Shown: one piece after another, positions 36,135-45,005 of the stretch
How the letters are laid out: each line of letters starts with the position of its first letter
Position numbering within the stretch: the first letter of the stretch is position 1
DNA from: an uncultured Granulosicoccaceae bacterium
GTDB lineage: Bacteria; Pseudomonadota; Gammaproteobacteria; Granulosicoccales; Granulosicoccaceae
Reading direction: 5' to 3'
NCBI GenBank assembly: GCA_938007995.1
Contig: CALLLW010000005.1
Coordinates: 1 to 64,000 of the forward strand
Length of the DNA: 64,000 nt
Translations under genes and position numbers: made by a program
The notes under the pieces: generated by a model
What the model was told of the DNA's origin: nothing
What the model saw: only the letters and a program-made list of their open reading frames with translations
Databases searched by the model: none

Positions 36135-37316
36135 ATGACATCCCCAAGCGTATCTGACCGTTTTGCCACATCAAAAACCCGTGCATTGGTTGCCGCTGTT
36201 GTCATAGCGCTTTGCCTTTATGCACTGCAGTTCGTCACTATAGATGGTATGCAGTCACTGCTCGATGTGACACGCCAGTCTGCAGCCAGAGTGCCAACTT
36301 TTTTTGTGCGAATCACGTTGTTGCTGTGTGCCCTTGCAGCCGCATTTATCTTTATAACCAGCCTGTCCTTTTATAAACGCAATAAGGTTGCGGTTGCACC
36401 CTGGCTGTTTCTGTTTGTTGGGCTGGTGTTGTTCATGATCTATGTGATCGTGCCCATATTTCAGTCTATATCCTACTCATTTACCCGTTGGGACGGACTC
36501 TATGACATCAATGGTGTCTGGACCGGTAAATGGGTTGGCTTTCATAACTACAAGCTGTTATTTCAGGATCCGAATTTTTATACATCACTGAAAAACAATC
36601 TGTGGTGGCTGGTGTTGTTTATGCTGGCAGTGCCGATCGGGTTGTTTATCGCGTTGTTTCTAAACCAGACGGTCACGGGGATCAGGATCTATAAATCCCT
36701 GTTCTTCTTTCCGTTTGTGATTTCTCAAGTGGTGGTGGGTTTAATATTCGCCTGGGCATACAACCCCGAGTTCGGTCTGCTCAGCGAAATTTGGAGTTGG
36801 TTTTTTTGTGAAACCAAAACCAATATTGTCGGTAATCTCACCAGAGTCTGCTCGCCCGAGCCACCGTCCATTCTCGGTGATGAAAACACAGCGACCTTCG
36901 GTATCATTGCGGCAGGTCTGTGGCCGCAGATTGCCTATTGCATGATTCTTTATCTGACCGGGCTAAACAATATTTCCTCTGATCAGATTGAAGCAGGTCG
37001 CCTTGATGGCGCAAAAGGCTGGAAGATGCTGCGCCACGTGATCCTGCCGCAGCTAAAGCCTGCAACCTTTATAGCGATAGTGGTAACAGTGATTGGCGCA
37101 CTGCGTTCGTTTGATATGATCGCGACGATGACTCAGGGTGGACCGTTTGGCTCCAGTAATGTGCTTGCCTATTACATGTATGATCAGGCCGTCGGCGAGG
37201 GGGTTGGCCGGTATGGCTATGGTTCAGCAATCGCTACTGTGTTGTTTTTGATTATGCTGGTGTACATCAGTTATTTCCTGTGGCGCATGTATCAAGATGA
37301 AGTGGAGGCAAGATAA
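36135..37316 (+). CDS. carbohydrate ABC importer permease (MalF type)
   Basis: A 393-residue inner-membrane permease. It has a long N-terminal extension with two or three extra membrane segments and then the usual six. The ATPase-coupling EAA loop is QIEAGRLDGAKGWKMLRHVILPQLKP. A periplasmic insert (FFCETKTNIVGNLTRVCSPEPP) with two cysteines lies before the last four segments. It pairs with the following MalG-type gene, which begins in its stop codon. Confidence 0.92.
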   Translation: MTSPSVSDRFATSKTRALVAAVVIALCLYALQFVTIDGMQSLLDVTRQSAARVPTFFVRITLLLCALAAAFIFITSLSFYKRNKVAVAPWLFLFVGLVLFMIYVIVPIFQSISYSFTRWDGLYDINGVWTGKWVGFHNYKLLFQDPNFYTSLKNNLWWLVLFMLAVPIGLFIALFLNQTVTGIRIYKSLFFFPFVISQVVVGLIFAWAYNPEFGLLSEIWSWFFCETKTNIVGNLTRVCSPEPPSILGDENTATFGIIAAGLWPQIAYCMILYLTGLNNISSDQIEAGRLDGAKGWKMLRHVILPQLKPATFIAIVVTVIGALRSFDMIATMTQGGPFGSSNVLAYYMYDQAVGEGVGRYGYGSAIATVLFLIMLVYISYFLWRMYQDEVEAR

Positions 37317-38167
37317 TGTTTCCACGCCCTATTGAAAAATCCTCGTTTGCGGTTCGAACACTTTACAAGCTGTCACTTCCGATTGCGCTGTTGATCTGGT
37401 TGTTACCGTTACTCGCGATCTTCATGACATCAATCAGACCTGCGTCTGATATAGCAACGGGCAATGTTTTTGGCATTCCAAGTTCCTTTCAGCTGATCAG
37501 GAACTACGGTGAAGTATTCGCTAAAACTGATGCATTGAGATACCTGTTTAATACTTTGCTGATTGCCTTGCCGACAATGATTATTTCGGTTGCACTGGCC
37601 TGTCTGACAGGTTATGCACTGGCAGTGTATAAGTTCCGCTGGGCGCTGCCGATTTTCTTTTTGTTTGTGGCAGGTAACTTTGTGCCGTTTCAGATTTTGA
37701 TGCTACCGGTGGTAGATATGTCTAACCGGCTTGATATTATCAACACTGTACCGGGCCTGGTGATGTTTCATGCGGCGTTTCAGACCGGTTTCTGCACGCT
37801 TTTTATGCGTAACTTCATTAAGGCGCTGCCATTTGAATTGATTGAATCAGCGCGACTTGAAGGTGTGGATGAATTCAAGATCTTCTGGCATCTGGTGTTG
37901 CCGTTGGTCAAACCTGCCATTGCGGCTTTATGTGTGTTGATTTTTACGTTTATCTGGAATGACTTTTTCTGGGCCACTGTGTTGCTGCGTGATGATTCAA
38001 CGCTGCCGATAACCGTGGGCGTCAGAACACTGAATGGTGAGTTCGTGCAGCAGTGGCATCTGGTTTCTGCCGCTTCACTACTGGCAGCGATCCCTCCTGT
38101 CATCATGTTTTTTGTAATGCAAAAACATTTTATTGCCGGATTAACTTTGGGAGCCACCAAGGGTTAA
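37316..38167 (+). CDS. carbohydrate ABC importer permease (MalG type)
   Basis: A 283-residue permease with six predicted membrane segments and the EAA loop FELIESARLEGVDEFKIFWHLVLPLVKP. Its ATG overlaps the TAA of the MalF-type gene by one base, so they are translationally coupled. Together with the binding protein and divergent ATPase it completes a CUT1-type sugar importer. Confidence 0.93.
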   Translation: MFPRPIEKSSFAVRTLYKLSLPIALLIWLLPLLAIFMTSIRPASDIATGNVFGIPSSFQLIRNYGEVFAKTDALRYLFNTLLIALPTMIISVALACLTGYALAVYKFRWALPIFFLFVAGNFVPFQILMLPVVDMSNRLDIINTVPGLVMFHAAFQTGFCTLFMRNFIKALPFELIESARLEGVDEFKIFWHLVLPLVKPAIAALCVLIFTFIWNDFFWATVLLRDDSTLPITVGVRTLNGEFVQQWHLVSAASLLAAIPPVIMFFVMQKHFIAGLTLGATKG

Positions 38168-38372
38168 TCAGTACCCATCCAGAAACATGCGCTACTGTGA
38201 ACCCCTGAATGCACGCGATTTTTCACCGACTACCTGTAGTTATTTAGAATGACCCACAAGGACAATACAAAGGGCCTGCAGGTAGCCGCTGAAATCTCGC
38301 GTCCCCCGGTAATTCTCGCTACGCGCCCGTTTCCGGACGGGCACGAATTAGCTAAAACCGACAAGGTATACC

Positions 38373-39206
38373 ATGCCTAAATTTCTGACTGACTCTGAGG
38401 TAAAGCGATACCATGATGACGGGTATCTGTCTCCAATCGATCTGATGTCGGAGTCTGATGCTGCGGCAATTATGGCTCAGCTTGAGGAAGTGGAACGCTT
38501 ACATTCGCAGCATGTTCATGCGGAAAATCGCAACAATGCACATCTGGTGCTTAGTTTTCTGGATGAGCTGGCATTTCATGAAATTATTCTTGATGTTGTC
38601 GAAGATCTGATTGGTCCGGATTATTCTTTATGGGGTAGTGTGCTCTTTATAAAGGAGCCTGGCAGCAAGCATTTTGTTAGCTGGCATCAGGATGCGACCT
38701 ATATGGGAATGACATCCAACAACTTTGTCACGCCATGGATTGCTTTATCGCCAAGTAATAAGGAGACCGGTTGTATGTCGATGATACCGGGCAGTCATCG
38801 CAATGCGATCATTGAACACGATGACACCTACGGCAAAGATAATATTCTTACCCGCGGGCAGGTGGTTAAAGATGTGGATGAATCACAGGCGGTGGATCTG
38901 ATTTTACGCCCCGGTCAGATGTCAGTGCACCATGGAGAAATTATTCATGGTTCGCAACCTAATCAGAGCAGTCAGCGACGAGTCGGGTTTGCGCTTCAGT
39001 CTTATATGCCTAACAACATTGATCAGCACATTGGTGAGAACATGTGGCTGCATGCCAGAGGAAAAAAGCGTTCGCAGCAAAACACGACTTTTCTTTCGCG
39101 TCCGGCTGAAAGCCTGGACAAATCAGCGCTGTTGCAACGTGATGTTGTCAATAAGAACTTCAGCGATATTCTTTACCATGGAGCAGCACAGCGCAGGGAG
39201 TACTAG
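38373..39206 (+). CDS. phytanoyl-CoA dioxygenase (PhyH) family protein
   Basis: A 277-residue Fe(II)/2-oxoglutarate-dependent oxygenase. The metal triad is in WHQDATY (His, Asp) and IIHGS (distal His), and the 2-oxoglutarate Arg is in RRVGFALQSY. PhyH enzymes hydroxylate CoA esters, quaternary amines, sugars or secondary metabolites. Its place after the sugar importer suggests it acts on the imported substrate, but it has a 205-bp upstream gap with its own inverted repeats (GCCCGT...ACGGGC at 38325-38342). The substrate is unknown. Confidence 0.85.
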   Translation: MPKFLTDSEVKRYHDDGYLSPIDLMSESDAAAIMAQLEEVERLHSQHVHAENRNNAHLVLSFLDELAFHEIILDVVEDLIGPDYSLWGSVLFIKEPGSKHFVSWHQDATYMGMTSNNFVTPWIALSPSNKETGCMSMIPGSHRNAIIEHDDTYGKDNILTRGQVVKDVDESQAVDLILRPGQMSVHHGEIIHGSQPNQSSQRRVGFALQSYMPNNIDQHIGENMWLHARGKKRSQQNTTFLSRPAESLDKSALLQRDVVNKNFSDILYHGAAQRREY

Positions 39207-39530
39207 TGTGACGTACAAACTACACGAATGAGTCGATCAATCAAAGTGCATTGATTTCATTAGAGAAATACGATTTTGAACGTGCACATCATGATTCTTA
39301 CTGACCATTGAGTCACTTTGACTGTCGCCTCTTCGGGAGCTTGCCATTGGTCCTGGTGCTGCAATGTAGTCCAGTATGGGAGGGGCGACGCAATGCCAAT
39401 CCAGGGGGTGGGGCAAGGCACTGCGCCGCTTTTACACTTGATACTACAACTGCCGAGTTGCTACTTCAGGGTTCTTGCGATCCGACGTACCATTGAATCC
39501 ACCGGGTACGTACGCTTAGAGTGACGACGA
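39207..39530. other. intergenic region after PhyH gene, nothing recognised
   Basis: About 320 bp between a plus-strand and a minus-strand gene. Short plus-strand frames near 39308 have no ribosome site and no family signature. No clear terminator was seen. Confidence 0.4.
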
Positions 39531-40022
39531 TCACGCTTCATCCTGATCCTGATTGTGTTTGCCACCTTTTTTGCCTTTGCGACCATGGCCTTTGCTTCTT
39601 ATCTGCTCAAGCCCCGCTCGTTCTGCGTCCGATACTTCACCATCGCCATTCACATCGAGCTGAGCCTCCAGCGCTGTTTTTGCTGATTGCTTCGCCGCTT
39701 TGCGCTCGGCTCGTGATAACTCGCCATTACCATCAGTGTCGTGGGCGGCTATTGCTGAGGCGCGTAGCAGCTGCTTTGCAGATTTCCTTTCAGCGTGTGA
39801 TACCTCACCATCTCCGTCGGTGTCAGCTTGAGACAGCATCTGCGCTCTTGAGTTCTGTCTTGCCTGACGGATTTCTTCTGCGGAAATCACACCGTCATTG
39901 TTTGTGTCACTCAATTCAAGCTTGCCAAGCCGGAAGGGCTTGTGCGCCAGAGCCGGAGTGGTAATCATAGTTGTCAGGATGAGTGTGATGCCTATACTTA
40001 AAACGGTTATTTTTGCTTTCAT
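39531..40022 (-). CDS. secreted four-EF-hand calcium-binding protein
   Basis: 163 residues from the ATG at 40022, with a signal peptide (VLSIGITLILTTMITTPALA). Four EF-hand loops follow: DTNNDGVISAEE, DTDGDGEVSHAE, DTDGNGELSRAE and DVNGDGEVSDAE, all with the expected acidic ligands. The C-terminal 20 residues are Lys/Gly/His-rich. A periplasmic calcium buffer or sensor is likely. It is the last gene after the paralogous EF-hand gene and the two-component pair, all on the minus strand. Confidence 0.88.
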   Translation of the reverse strand: MKAKITVLSIGITLILTTMITTPALAHKPFRLGKLELSDTNNDGVISAEEIRQARQNSRAQMLSQADTDGDGEVSHAERKSAKQLLRASAIAAHDTDGNGELSRAERKAAKQSAKTALEAQLDVNGDGEVSDAERAGLEQIRSKGHGRKGKKGGKHNQDQDEA

Positions 40023-40143
40023 CTTTTCTGCCTCAATCGTTCTATGGTGTATGTAATTATCGGATGGAACTGTGCATGCAGTGTGCAAAAACAATGGAGA
40101 TATTTATATATGCACGCGGCTCAAAGCACTATTCACATGAAAG

Positions 40144-40164
40144 GCGGCAGCGAGTTCCTGCCGC
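40144..40164 (-). terminator. hairpin between the two EF-hand genes
   Basis: GCGGCAG (40144-40150) pairs with CTGCCGC (40158-40164), with a CTTTC stretch beyond it on the minus strand. It lies downstream of the first EF-hand gene, so it may partly terminate before the second. Confidence 0.5.
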
Positions 40165-40194
40165 ATGTGTCATATTGACCAGGTAAGCAATAGT

Positions 40195-40710
40195 TCAGAC
40201 TGATCTTTGTGAGCCGTCCGGGTTACGAACAGAAGCTTCGTCAGTACCTTTGTCTTGTCGCTTAGCATGGCGCTTGCCATGGCGCTGGCCTTTGCGGTTT
40301 TTCTTCTCGCTTTGAATTTCTTCAAAGCCAGTGCGCTCGGCATCTGACACCACCCTGTCACCGTTGACATCAAGCTGTGCATTGATCTCTGCCATGCGAG
40401 ATTCTTTTGCTGCAGCTATCTCAGCACGCGTTAAGCTGCCATCACCGTCAGAATCAAAAGCTTCGGTTCTGGCGGCGCGGCGTGCCTGTCTGGCTGCCTT
40501 TCTCTCCGCGCGAGACAGCTCGCCATCGTTGTTGGTGTCGAATTGTGCTCTTTCCGCTTCACGTACCTGTTGGATTTCATCTGCTGAAATAACACCATCA
40601 CCATTGGTGTCAGTGAGGCTGGCTGGTGTGATTGCGAATACTGGTACCGCGATAACACTTGCTATTGCAATAGTCAGTGTGGCTTTGAGGGTTTTTGCTT
40701 TCGTGTTCAT
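40195..40710 (-). CDS. secreted four-EF-hand protein, paralogue
   Basis: 171 residues with a signal peptide (TIAIASVIAVPVFA). The EF-hand loops are DTNGDGVISADE, DTNNDGELSRAE, DSDGDGSLTRAE and DVNGDRVVSDAE. The fourth has Arg at the conserved glycine position and may bind calcium poorly. The C-terminal tail is again very basic (KKNRKGQRHGKRHAKR). It is a clear duplicate of the neighbouring EF-hand gene and lies 163 bases downstream of the response regulator. Confidence 0.88.
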   Translation of the reverse strand: MNTKAKTLKATLTIAIASVIAVPVFAITPASLTDTNGDGVISADEIQQVREAERAQFDTNNDGELSRAERKAARQARRAARTEAFDSDGDGSLTRAEIAAAKESRMAEINAQLDVNGDRVVSDAERTGFEEIQSEKKNRKGQRHGKRHAKRQDKGTDEASVRNPDGSQRSV

Positions 40711-40873
40711 TGTAAATTACCTGTATAAAAGTTAGACCGAAGCGATTGCCCGGGCTGAGCAGTATTCTTTGCTCTGAGGTAATTATCGGAAGAGACTGTG
40801 CAGCAAAAGTGTAACTATGATGAAGCTATTAAGGTGATGACTTTTATTATCGGTTAAATATCTGAAGCGTGGA

Positions 40874-41542
40874 TTATTGGTTGTCTTCAAACTTATAACC
40901 AATGCCGTATACAGAGTGAATGTATTCTGCTTCACTATTCAGCTGCTTGAGTTTTTGCCTTAGTTTTTTGATATGACTGTCTACGGTTCTGTCACTGACC
41001 ACGCGGTTGTCAGTGTATATGCGATTGATTAACTGCTGTCGGTTGTATATGCGGCCCGGATGTGCAGCCATGGTAACCAATAAACCAAGCTCTACCTGGG
41101 TTACTTCACAGGTCTTACCATTGAGCCTGACCATTGCCTCGTCTTCTAAAATTTCAAGTCCACTGCCTGATGCCTGTTGCGGAGTTTGTGTACGCCTGAG
41201 CACTGCTTTTACCCGCGCCACCAGTTCTCTCGGGCTATAGGGTTTGCAGATGTAGTCGTCTGCTCCGACTTCAAGACCCAGTAGTCGGTCTATCTCTTCT
41301 ATTCGCGCTGTCATCATAATGATTGGAACGTTCGTGGTTTTACGCAGTTCACGACATATGGTCATGCCGTCGGTACCGGGCAGCATCAGATCCAGAAGAA
41401 TCAGATCGTGTGGTGCAGACTGTAGTGTCTCCAAAGCGATGGTGCCATCACTGTAGTGTACGGTTTCATAGCTTTCTTTGTGTAGGTAGTCCTGTAACAG
41501 GGAAGCGAGTTTTTGTTCATCCTCTACTATGGCTATTTTCAT
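40874..41542 (-). CDS. OmpR-family response regulator
   Basis: 222 residues. The receiver domain has the acidic pocket VEDE, phospho-acceptor Asp51 (LILLDLMLPG), a conserved Thr in IIMMTAR and Lys in YICKPYSPREL. It is followed by a C-terminal winged helix (RQQLINRIY, then RTVDSHIKKLRQKL, then IHSVYGIGYKFE). It resembles BaeR/CreB-type regulators. It starts one base after the kinase gene ends, so the kinase is promoter-proximal, the reverse of the common order. The downstream EF-hand genes are plausible targets. Confidence 0.92.
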   Translation of the reverse strand: MKIAIVEDEQKLASLLQDYLHKESYETVHYSDGTIALETLQSAPHDLILLDLMLPGTDGMTICRELRKTTNVPIIMMTARIEEIDRLLGLEVGADDYICKPYSPRELVARVKAVLRRTQTPQQASGSGLEILEDEAMVRLNGKTCEVTQVELGLLVTMAAHPGRIYNRQQLINRIYTDNRVVSDRTVDSHIKKLRQKLKQLNSEAEYIHSVYGIGYKFEDNQ

Positions 41543-41543
41543 T

Positions 41544-43010
41544 TTAATGGTGTTCTGATTTAGGGAATCTGATTGTTATCCTGAGCCCGCCAAGATCTGA
41601 ATGGTGGGCTGCAACTCTGCCGCTGTGAGCGTTTACAATTTTTCTGACTATCGAGAGCCCGAGTCCTGATCCGCCGAACTCACGGTTTCTTGATTCCTCT
41701 GCTCTGAATAGCGGGTTAAACAGTTTATTCAGTGCAGCGTCGGGTACACCGGGTGCAGTATCTTCCCAAACCAGCAATACTTGATTGCCTTCTGTGCTGA
41801 CAGATATTTTAAGTTGCCCGGGCAGCGTTGTGTAACGCATGGTATTTTGCAGCAGATTGTCTAATAGTTGTTCGAGTCTTTGTTGATCACCATTGATAAA
41901 GCAGGCATAGGCAGGTGCTGAGAATTCAATATCAAAATCCGGCAAAGAAGATCTATGTCGATTTATTTGATTATCAATACAGGCTTTAAGATCGAATACC
42001 TGCATCTGATAATCAAGTGTGCCGGCATCTGCCAATGACAGTGATCTTAAGTCTTCTATCAGACGATTCAGTCTCAAGGTTTCTGCGTGCAGTGAGTCTA
42101 TTGCGGTTTTATCAAGTGGTCTGATGCCATCCTGCAATGCTTCAAGCTCGGCTTGCATCACCCCGATCGGGGTTCGCAATTCATGCGAAATTTCTGCAAA
42201 GTGTCTTTGTTGTGCGTATTTGTTACTTGCGAGGGTAGCACCGAGCTTATTGATGTCTCTGGAAAGATCACCAATCTCATCGCGTCTGTCGGTAGCTATT
42301 CGATCATCAAAGTTGCCATCACTGAGTTCGGCAACGGTTTGCTTGAGTTTTAAGATTGGCTTGACGATTCTCGATGTCAGCGGCGCGGCAAGCAAAGAAG
42401 ACAACAGCACCATGGCAAGTGCTGCCAGTGCAAACCCTTTGCGTTGCTGTCTTTCAAAGGCACGGTCAATCTGGTTATCGAGCTGTTTGAGTTTATTAAA
42501 CCCAAGGTATCCAACGATCTGTTCATCGTGGTCTATCGGATACCAGTCTGTTTTGCGCGTTACGTTGCCTCTGCCGAGTAGCAGGTTTTTATCGGCATCG
42601 GTTAAAGCCAGCCGCAAATGTATACGTTCGGAAGCGGGCAAGGGTGGCGGGTTACGCAGGCGGCCGTTATTCCTGCCGTTGTTCGAGCTGTTATTCCGGC
42701 CGTTGTTCCGGCCGTTGTTCCAGCCATTTTCTGTGAATCGATCTTCTCCTGATTGACGGCGATGGTCGCGGTCAGATCTTAACAGCGATCTGAGTAGTCG
42801 CGGGTTGCCGCTGATGGCATCCCAGTTTCCTTCAGATGCGTAGAGTTGTTGCAGCACCGGCACCAGTGCTTCAACTCTTTGTGTCTCGGCATTGTTGATG
42901 TAACGTAGAAATCCACGGCTGAAGCTAAAGCTGCTGACGGCAAACATCAGTGCGACAAGCAGTGCACTCGCGACTAGCAGGGTAATAAAGAGCTGGTACT
43001 TCAGGCGCAT
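41544..43010 (-). CDS. membrane sensor histidine kinase with N/G/R repeat tract
   Basis: 488 residues: membrane helix at 8-29, a periplasmic domain to ~190, a second helix at 191-212, HAMP domain, HisKA with His276 (FAEISHELRTP), N-box QLLDNLLQNTMRY, and G-boxes (WEDTAPGVPD, GSGLGLSIV). Within the sensor domain residues 95-117 are an Asn/Gly/Arg tract of NNGR-type units. It partners with the response regulator that starts one base after it. Calcium sensing is suggested only by the EF-hand genes in the same run. Confidence 0.9.
   Translation of the reverse strand: MRLKYQLFITLLVASALLVALMFAVSSFSFSRGFLRYINNAETQRVEALVPVLQQLYASEGNWDAISGNPRLLRSLLRSDRDHRRQSGEDRFTENGWNNGRNNGRNNSSNNGRNNGRLRNPPPLPASERIHLRLALTDADKNLLLGRGNVTRKTDWYPIDHDEQIVGYLGFNKLKQLDNQIDRAFERQQRKGFALAALAMVLLSSLLAAPLTSRIVKPILKLKQTVAELSDGNFDDRIATDRRDEIGDLSRDINKLGATLASNKYAQQRHFAEISHELRTPIGVMQAELEALQDGIRPLDKTAIDSLHAETLRLNRLIEDLRSLSLADAGTLDYQMQVFDLKACIDNQINRHRSSLPDFDIEFSAPAYACFINGDQQRLEQLLDNLLQNTMRYTTLPGQLKISVSTEGNQVLLVWEDTAPGVPDAALNKLFNPLFRAEESRNREFGGSGLGLSIVRKIVNAHSGRVAAHHSDLGGLRITIRFPKSEHH
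42660..42728 (-). repeat. in-frame 12-15-bp repeat encoding NNGR units
   Basis: The kinase sensor domain contains about five imperfect NNGRN-type units encoded by short DNA repeats (CCGTTGTTCCGG on the plus strand). This is a likely site of length variation in the periplasmic loop. Confidence 0.75.
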
Positions 43011-43176
43011 AGTGCTGAGATTATGGTGGTGTGTCTAATTTGAGTTTCTGCCGCGCTGAGCCTGATGCGGCACCCGGGTTCAGTGTGAACTATCGGTTGT
43101 TAATGTGCAAAAACGGTGGAACTTGTTTGATATTAGGCCATAGAATGTCAAACGAACCTAATTTGAGAGCCTGCCT

Positions 43177-44556
43177 ATGAATGCCGTACCAAACTCGGTT
43201 GAAGGTCGCGATATCCATTCGCATCTGCATGGTTACACCAATGCGCTGACACACGCTGATGTCGGGCCGTTAATTATTGAAAACGGCCATGGTGTCTACG
43301 TTGAGGATAACTCGGGCAGGAAGTATATCGAGGCGATGTCAGGTCTTTGGAGCACCGCACTCGGATTCAGTGAACAACGGCTGATAGATGTTGCAACGGC
43401 GCAAATGCAAAGGCTACCTTACTACCATACGTTTGCCCACAAAGGGCATAGCCAGGCAGCTGACCTGGCCTATAAACTGGTAGACATTGCTCCCGGCTCA
43501 ATGAGTAAAGCGTTCTTTACCAACTCCGGGTCTGAGGCCATTGATACAGCCATCAAGTTAACCTGGTATCGATCGAATGCACTTGGTAAGCCTGAAAAGA
43601 AAAAGATCATAGCTCGAAACCGCGCTTATCACGGTGTGACTACTGCGGGTGCCTGTTTAACCGGTCTGCCAGCCAATCAGGCATCTTTTGACTGTCTGGT
43701 TCCGGTGGTACGTGTTACCTGTCCGCATTACTGGCGTGAGGCGCATGCCGGTGAAACGGAAGAAGACTTCGCTACAAGGCTGGCGGATGAGTTAGATGCG
43801 ACTATTCAGGCTGAAGGCCCGGATACCATCGCTGCATTCTTTGCTGAACCGGTACAGGGTGCCGGTGGTGTGGTGGTGCCACCAAAGACCTATTGGCAAA
43901 AGATACAGGCAGTATTAAACCGCTACGATATTCTGTTGGTGGCTGATGAAGTCATCTGCGGTTTTGGCCGTACCGGCAATATGTTTGGTTGTCAGACGTA
44001 CAGCATACAACCGGATATGATGACTTTATCAAAACAACTAACGTCTTCCTATCTGCCGGGTTCGGCATTGCTTATCAATGATCGAGTTTTTGAACCCATC
44101 GCAGATGAAAGTAATAAGGTGGGTGTGCTTGGGCACGGGTTTACCGGTGGAGGTCATCCGGTGGTTTGTGCGGTCGCCAATGAAACGATTCGCATCATAG
44201 AAGAAGACGACCTCGTTGCACATGCGGCCACCATGGGCGCCCATTTGCTTGAGGGTTTAAGGCAATACATCTCACATCCCCTGGTGGCAGAGGTCAGAGG
44301 TGTGGGTTTAATCGGTGCGATTGAGCTGGTGACCAACAAGGAAACAAAAACAGCACTGGAGAAGCCCGGGCAGCTGGGTGCGATTGCCAATGCCAAGTCG
44401 ATGGAAGCTGGGTTTTTTACCCGTAACATGGCTGATGCAATGGCCTTTTGCCCACCGTTGATTATCAAAGAGTCAGAGGTGGATGAACTGGTTGCGAAAG
44501 TAGGTGTTGCACTCGATGCTACGTTGGCTGAGTTGCCTGCCGGCACGGTGAGTTGA
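43177..44556 (+). CDS. class III aminotransferase
   Basis: A 459-residue PLP enzyme of the omega-amino-acid:pyruvate type. It has TNSGSEAIDTAIKL for cofactor binding, AYHGVTTAGACL, the PLP Asp in LLVADEVICGFGRTG and the Schiff-base Lys in MTLSKQLTSSYLP. It moves amino groups from amines or beta/omega amino acids to pyruvate or another keto acid. It is full length, with an 85-residue membrane protein gene following at 28 bases. The substrate cannot be predicted. Confidence 0.93.
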   Translation: MNAVPNSVEGRDIHSHLHGYTNALTHADVGPLIIENGHGVYVEDNSGRKYIEAMSGLWSTALGFSEQRLIDVATAQMQRLPYYHTFAHKGHSQAADLAYKLVDIAPGSMSKAFFTNSGSEAIDTAIKLTWYRSNALGKPEKKKIIARNRAYHGVTTAGACLTGLPANQASFDCLVPVVRVTCPHYWREAHAGETEEDFATRLADELDATIQAEGPDTIAAFFAEPVQGAGGVVVPPKTYWQKIQAVLNRYDILLVADEVICGFGRTGNMFGCQTYSIQPDMMTLSKQLTSSYLPGSALLINDRVFEPIADESNKVGVLGHGFTGGGHPVVCAVANETIRIIEEDDLVAHAATMGAHLLEGLRQYISHPLVAEVRGVGLIGAIELVTNKETKTALEKPGQLGAIANAKSMEAGFFTRNMADAMAFCPPLIIKESEVDELVAKVGVALDATLAELPAGTVS

Positions 44557-44584
44557 AAGATAGTGCGATTTTGGAGTTAATAAC

Positions 44585-44842
44585 ATGCAGGAATTTTTGC
44601 TGACCTCACTGATCGCGTCAGTGGTGCTGACGGTAGTGATTAACCTTTTGCCAATGCTGTTTCCAAAGTCATCAGAGAAAGTTGAGCGCAAAATACACCG
44701 CAAAATCGCCGAGTCGATTGAAAAACAACAGCAGGGTGAGCAGCCGCGTGTCAGAGTTTTCTTTCCGTGGAAAGCCATGTTGTTGGTATCACTGGTACTG
44801 ACTGTAGTAGTTAATCTGGTGGGCTTGTTTGCAGCCAGATAG
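44585..44842 (+). CDS. small two-helix membrane protein, unknown function
   Basis: 85 residues with hydrophobic helices at about 5-26 (LTSLIASVVLTVVINLLPMLF) and 64-83, joined by a charged, Lys/Arg/Glu-rich segment probably in the cytoplasm. I do not recognise a family. It follows the aminotransferase closely and may be co-transcribed. Confidence 0.65.
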   Translation: MQEFLLTSLIASVVLTVVINLLPMLFPKSSEKVERKIHRKIAESIEKQQQGEQPRVRVFFPWKAMLLVSLVLTVVVNLVGLFAAR

Positions 44843-44952
44843 GGGCGGCGAGTTAGAAGTTGCCAAATAGCTGCAACCAGATCGCTTCAGCTAGTCAGCT
44901 AGATTGGGTCAGGTGCGATGGAATAGGTACAACGATTGATGTTGATGTGTTT

Positions 44953-44983
44953 CTGGAGCACGCGGTACAACCGCGTGCTCCAG
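44953..44983. terminator. perfect 14-bp hairpin between convergent genes
   Basis: CTGGAGCACGCGGT (44953-44966) pairs perfectly with ACCGCGTGCTCCAG (44970-44983) around an ACA loop. No T-run follows on either strand, so it may be a processing signal or roadblock rather than a classical terminator. Confidence 0.6.
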
Positions 44984-45005
44984 TCGAGCAGCTGAAGCTT
45001 ACTGT

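Noticed and set aside
39308..39524. Overlapping plus-strand short frames after the PhyH gene
   Set aside because: Two frames compete over the same bases and neither has a ribosome site or a motif.
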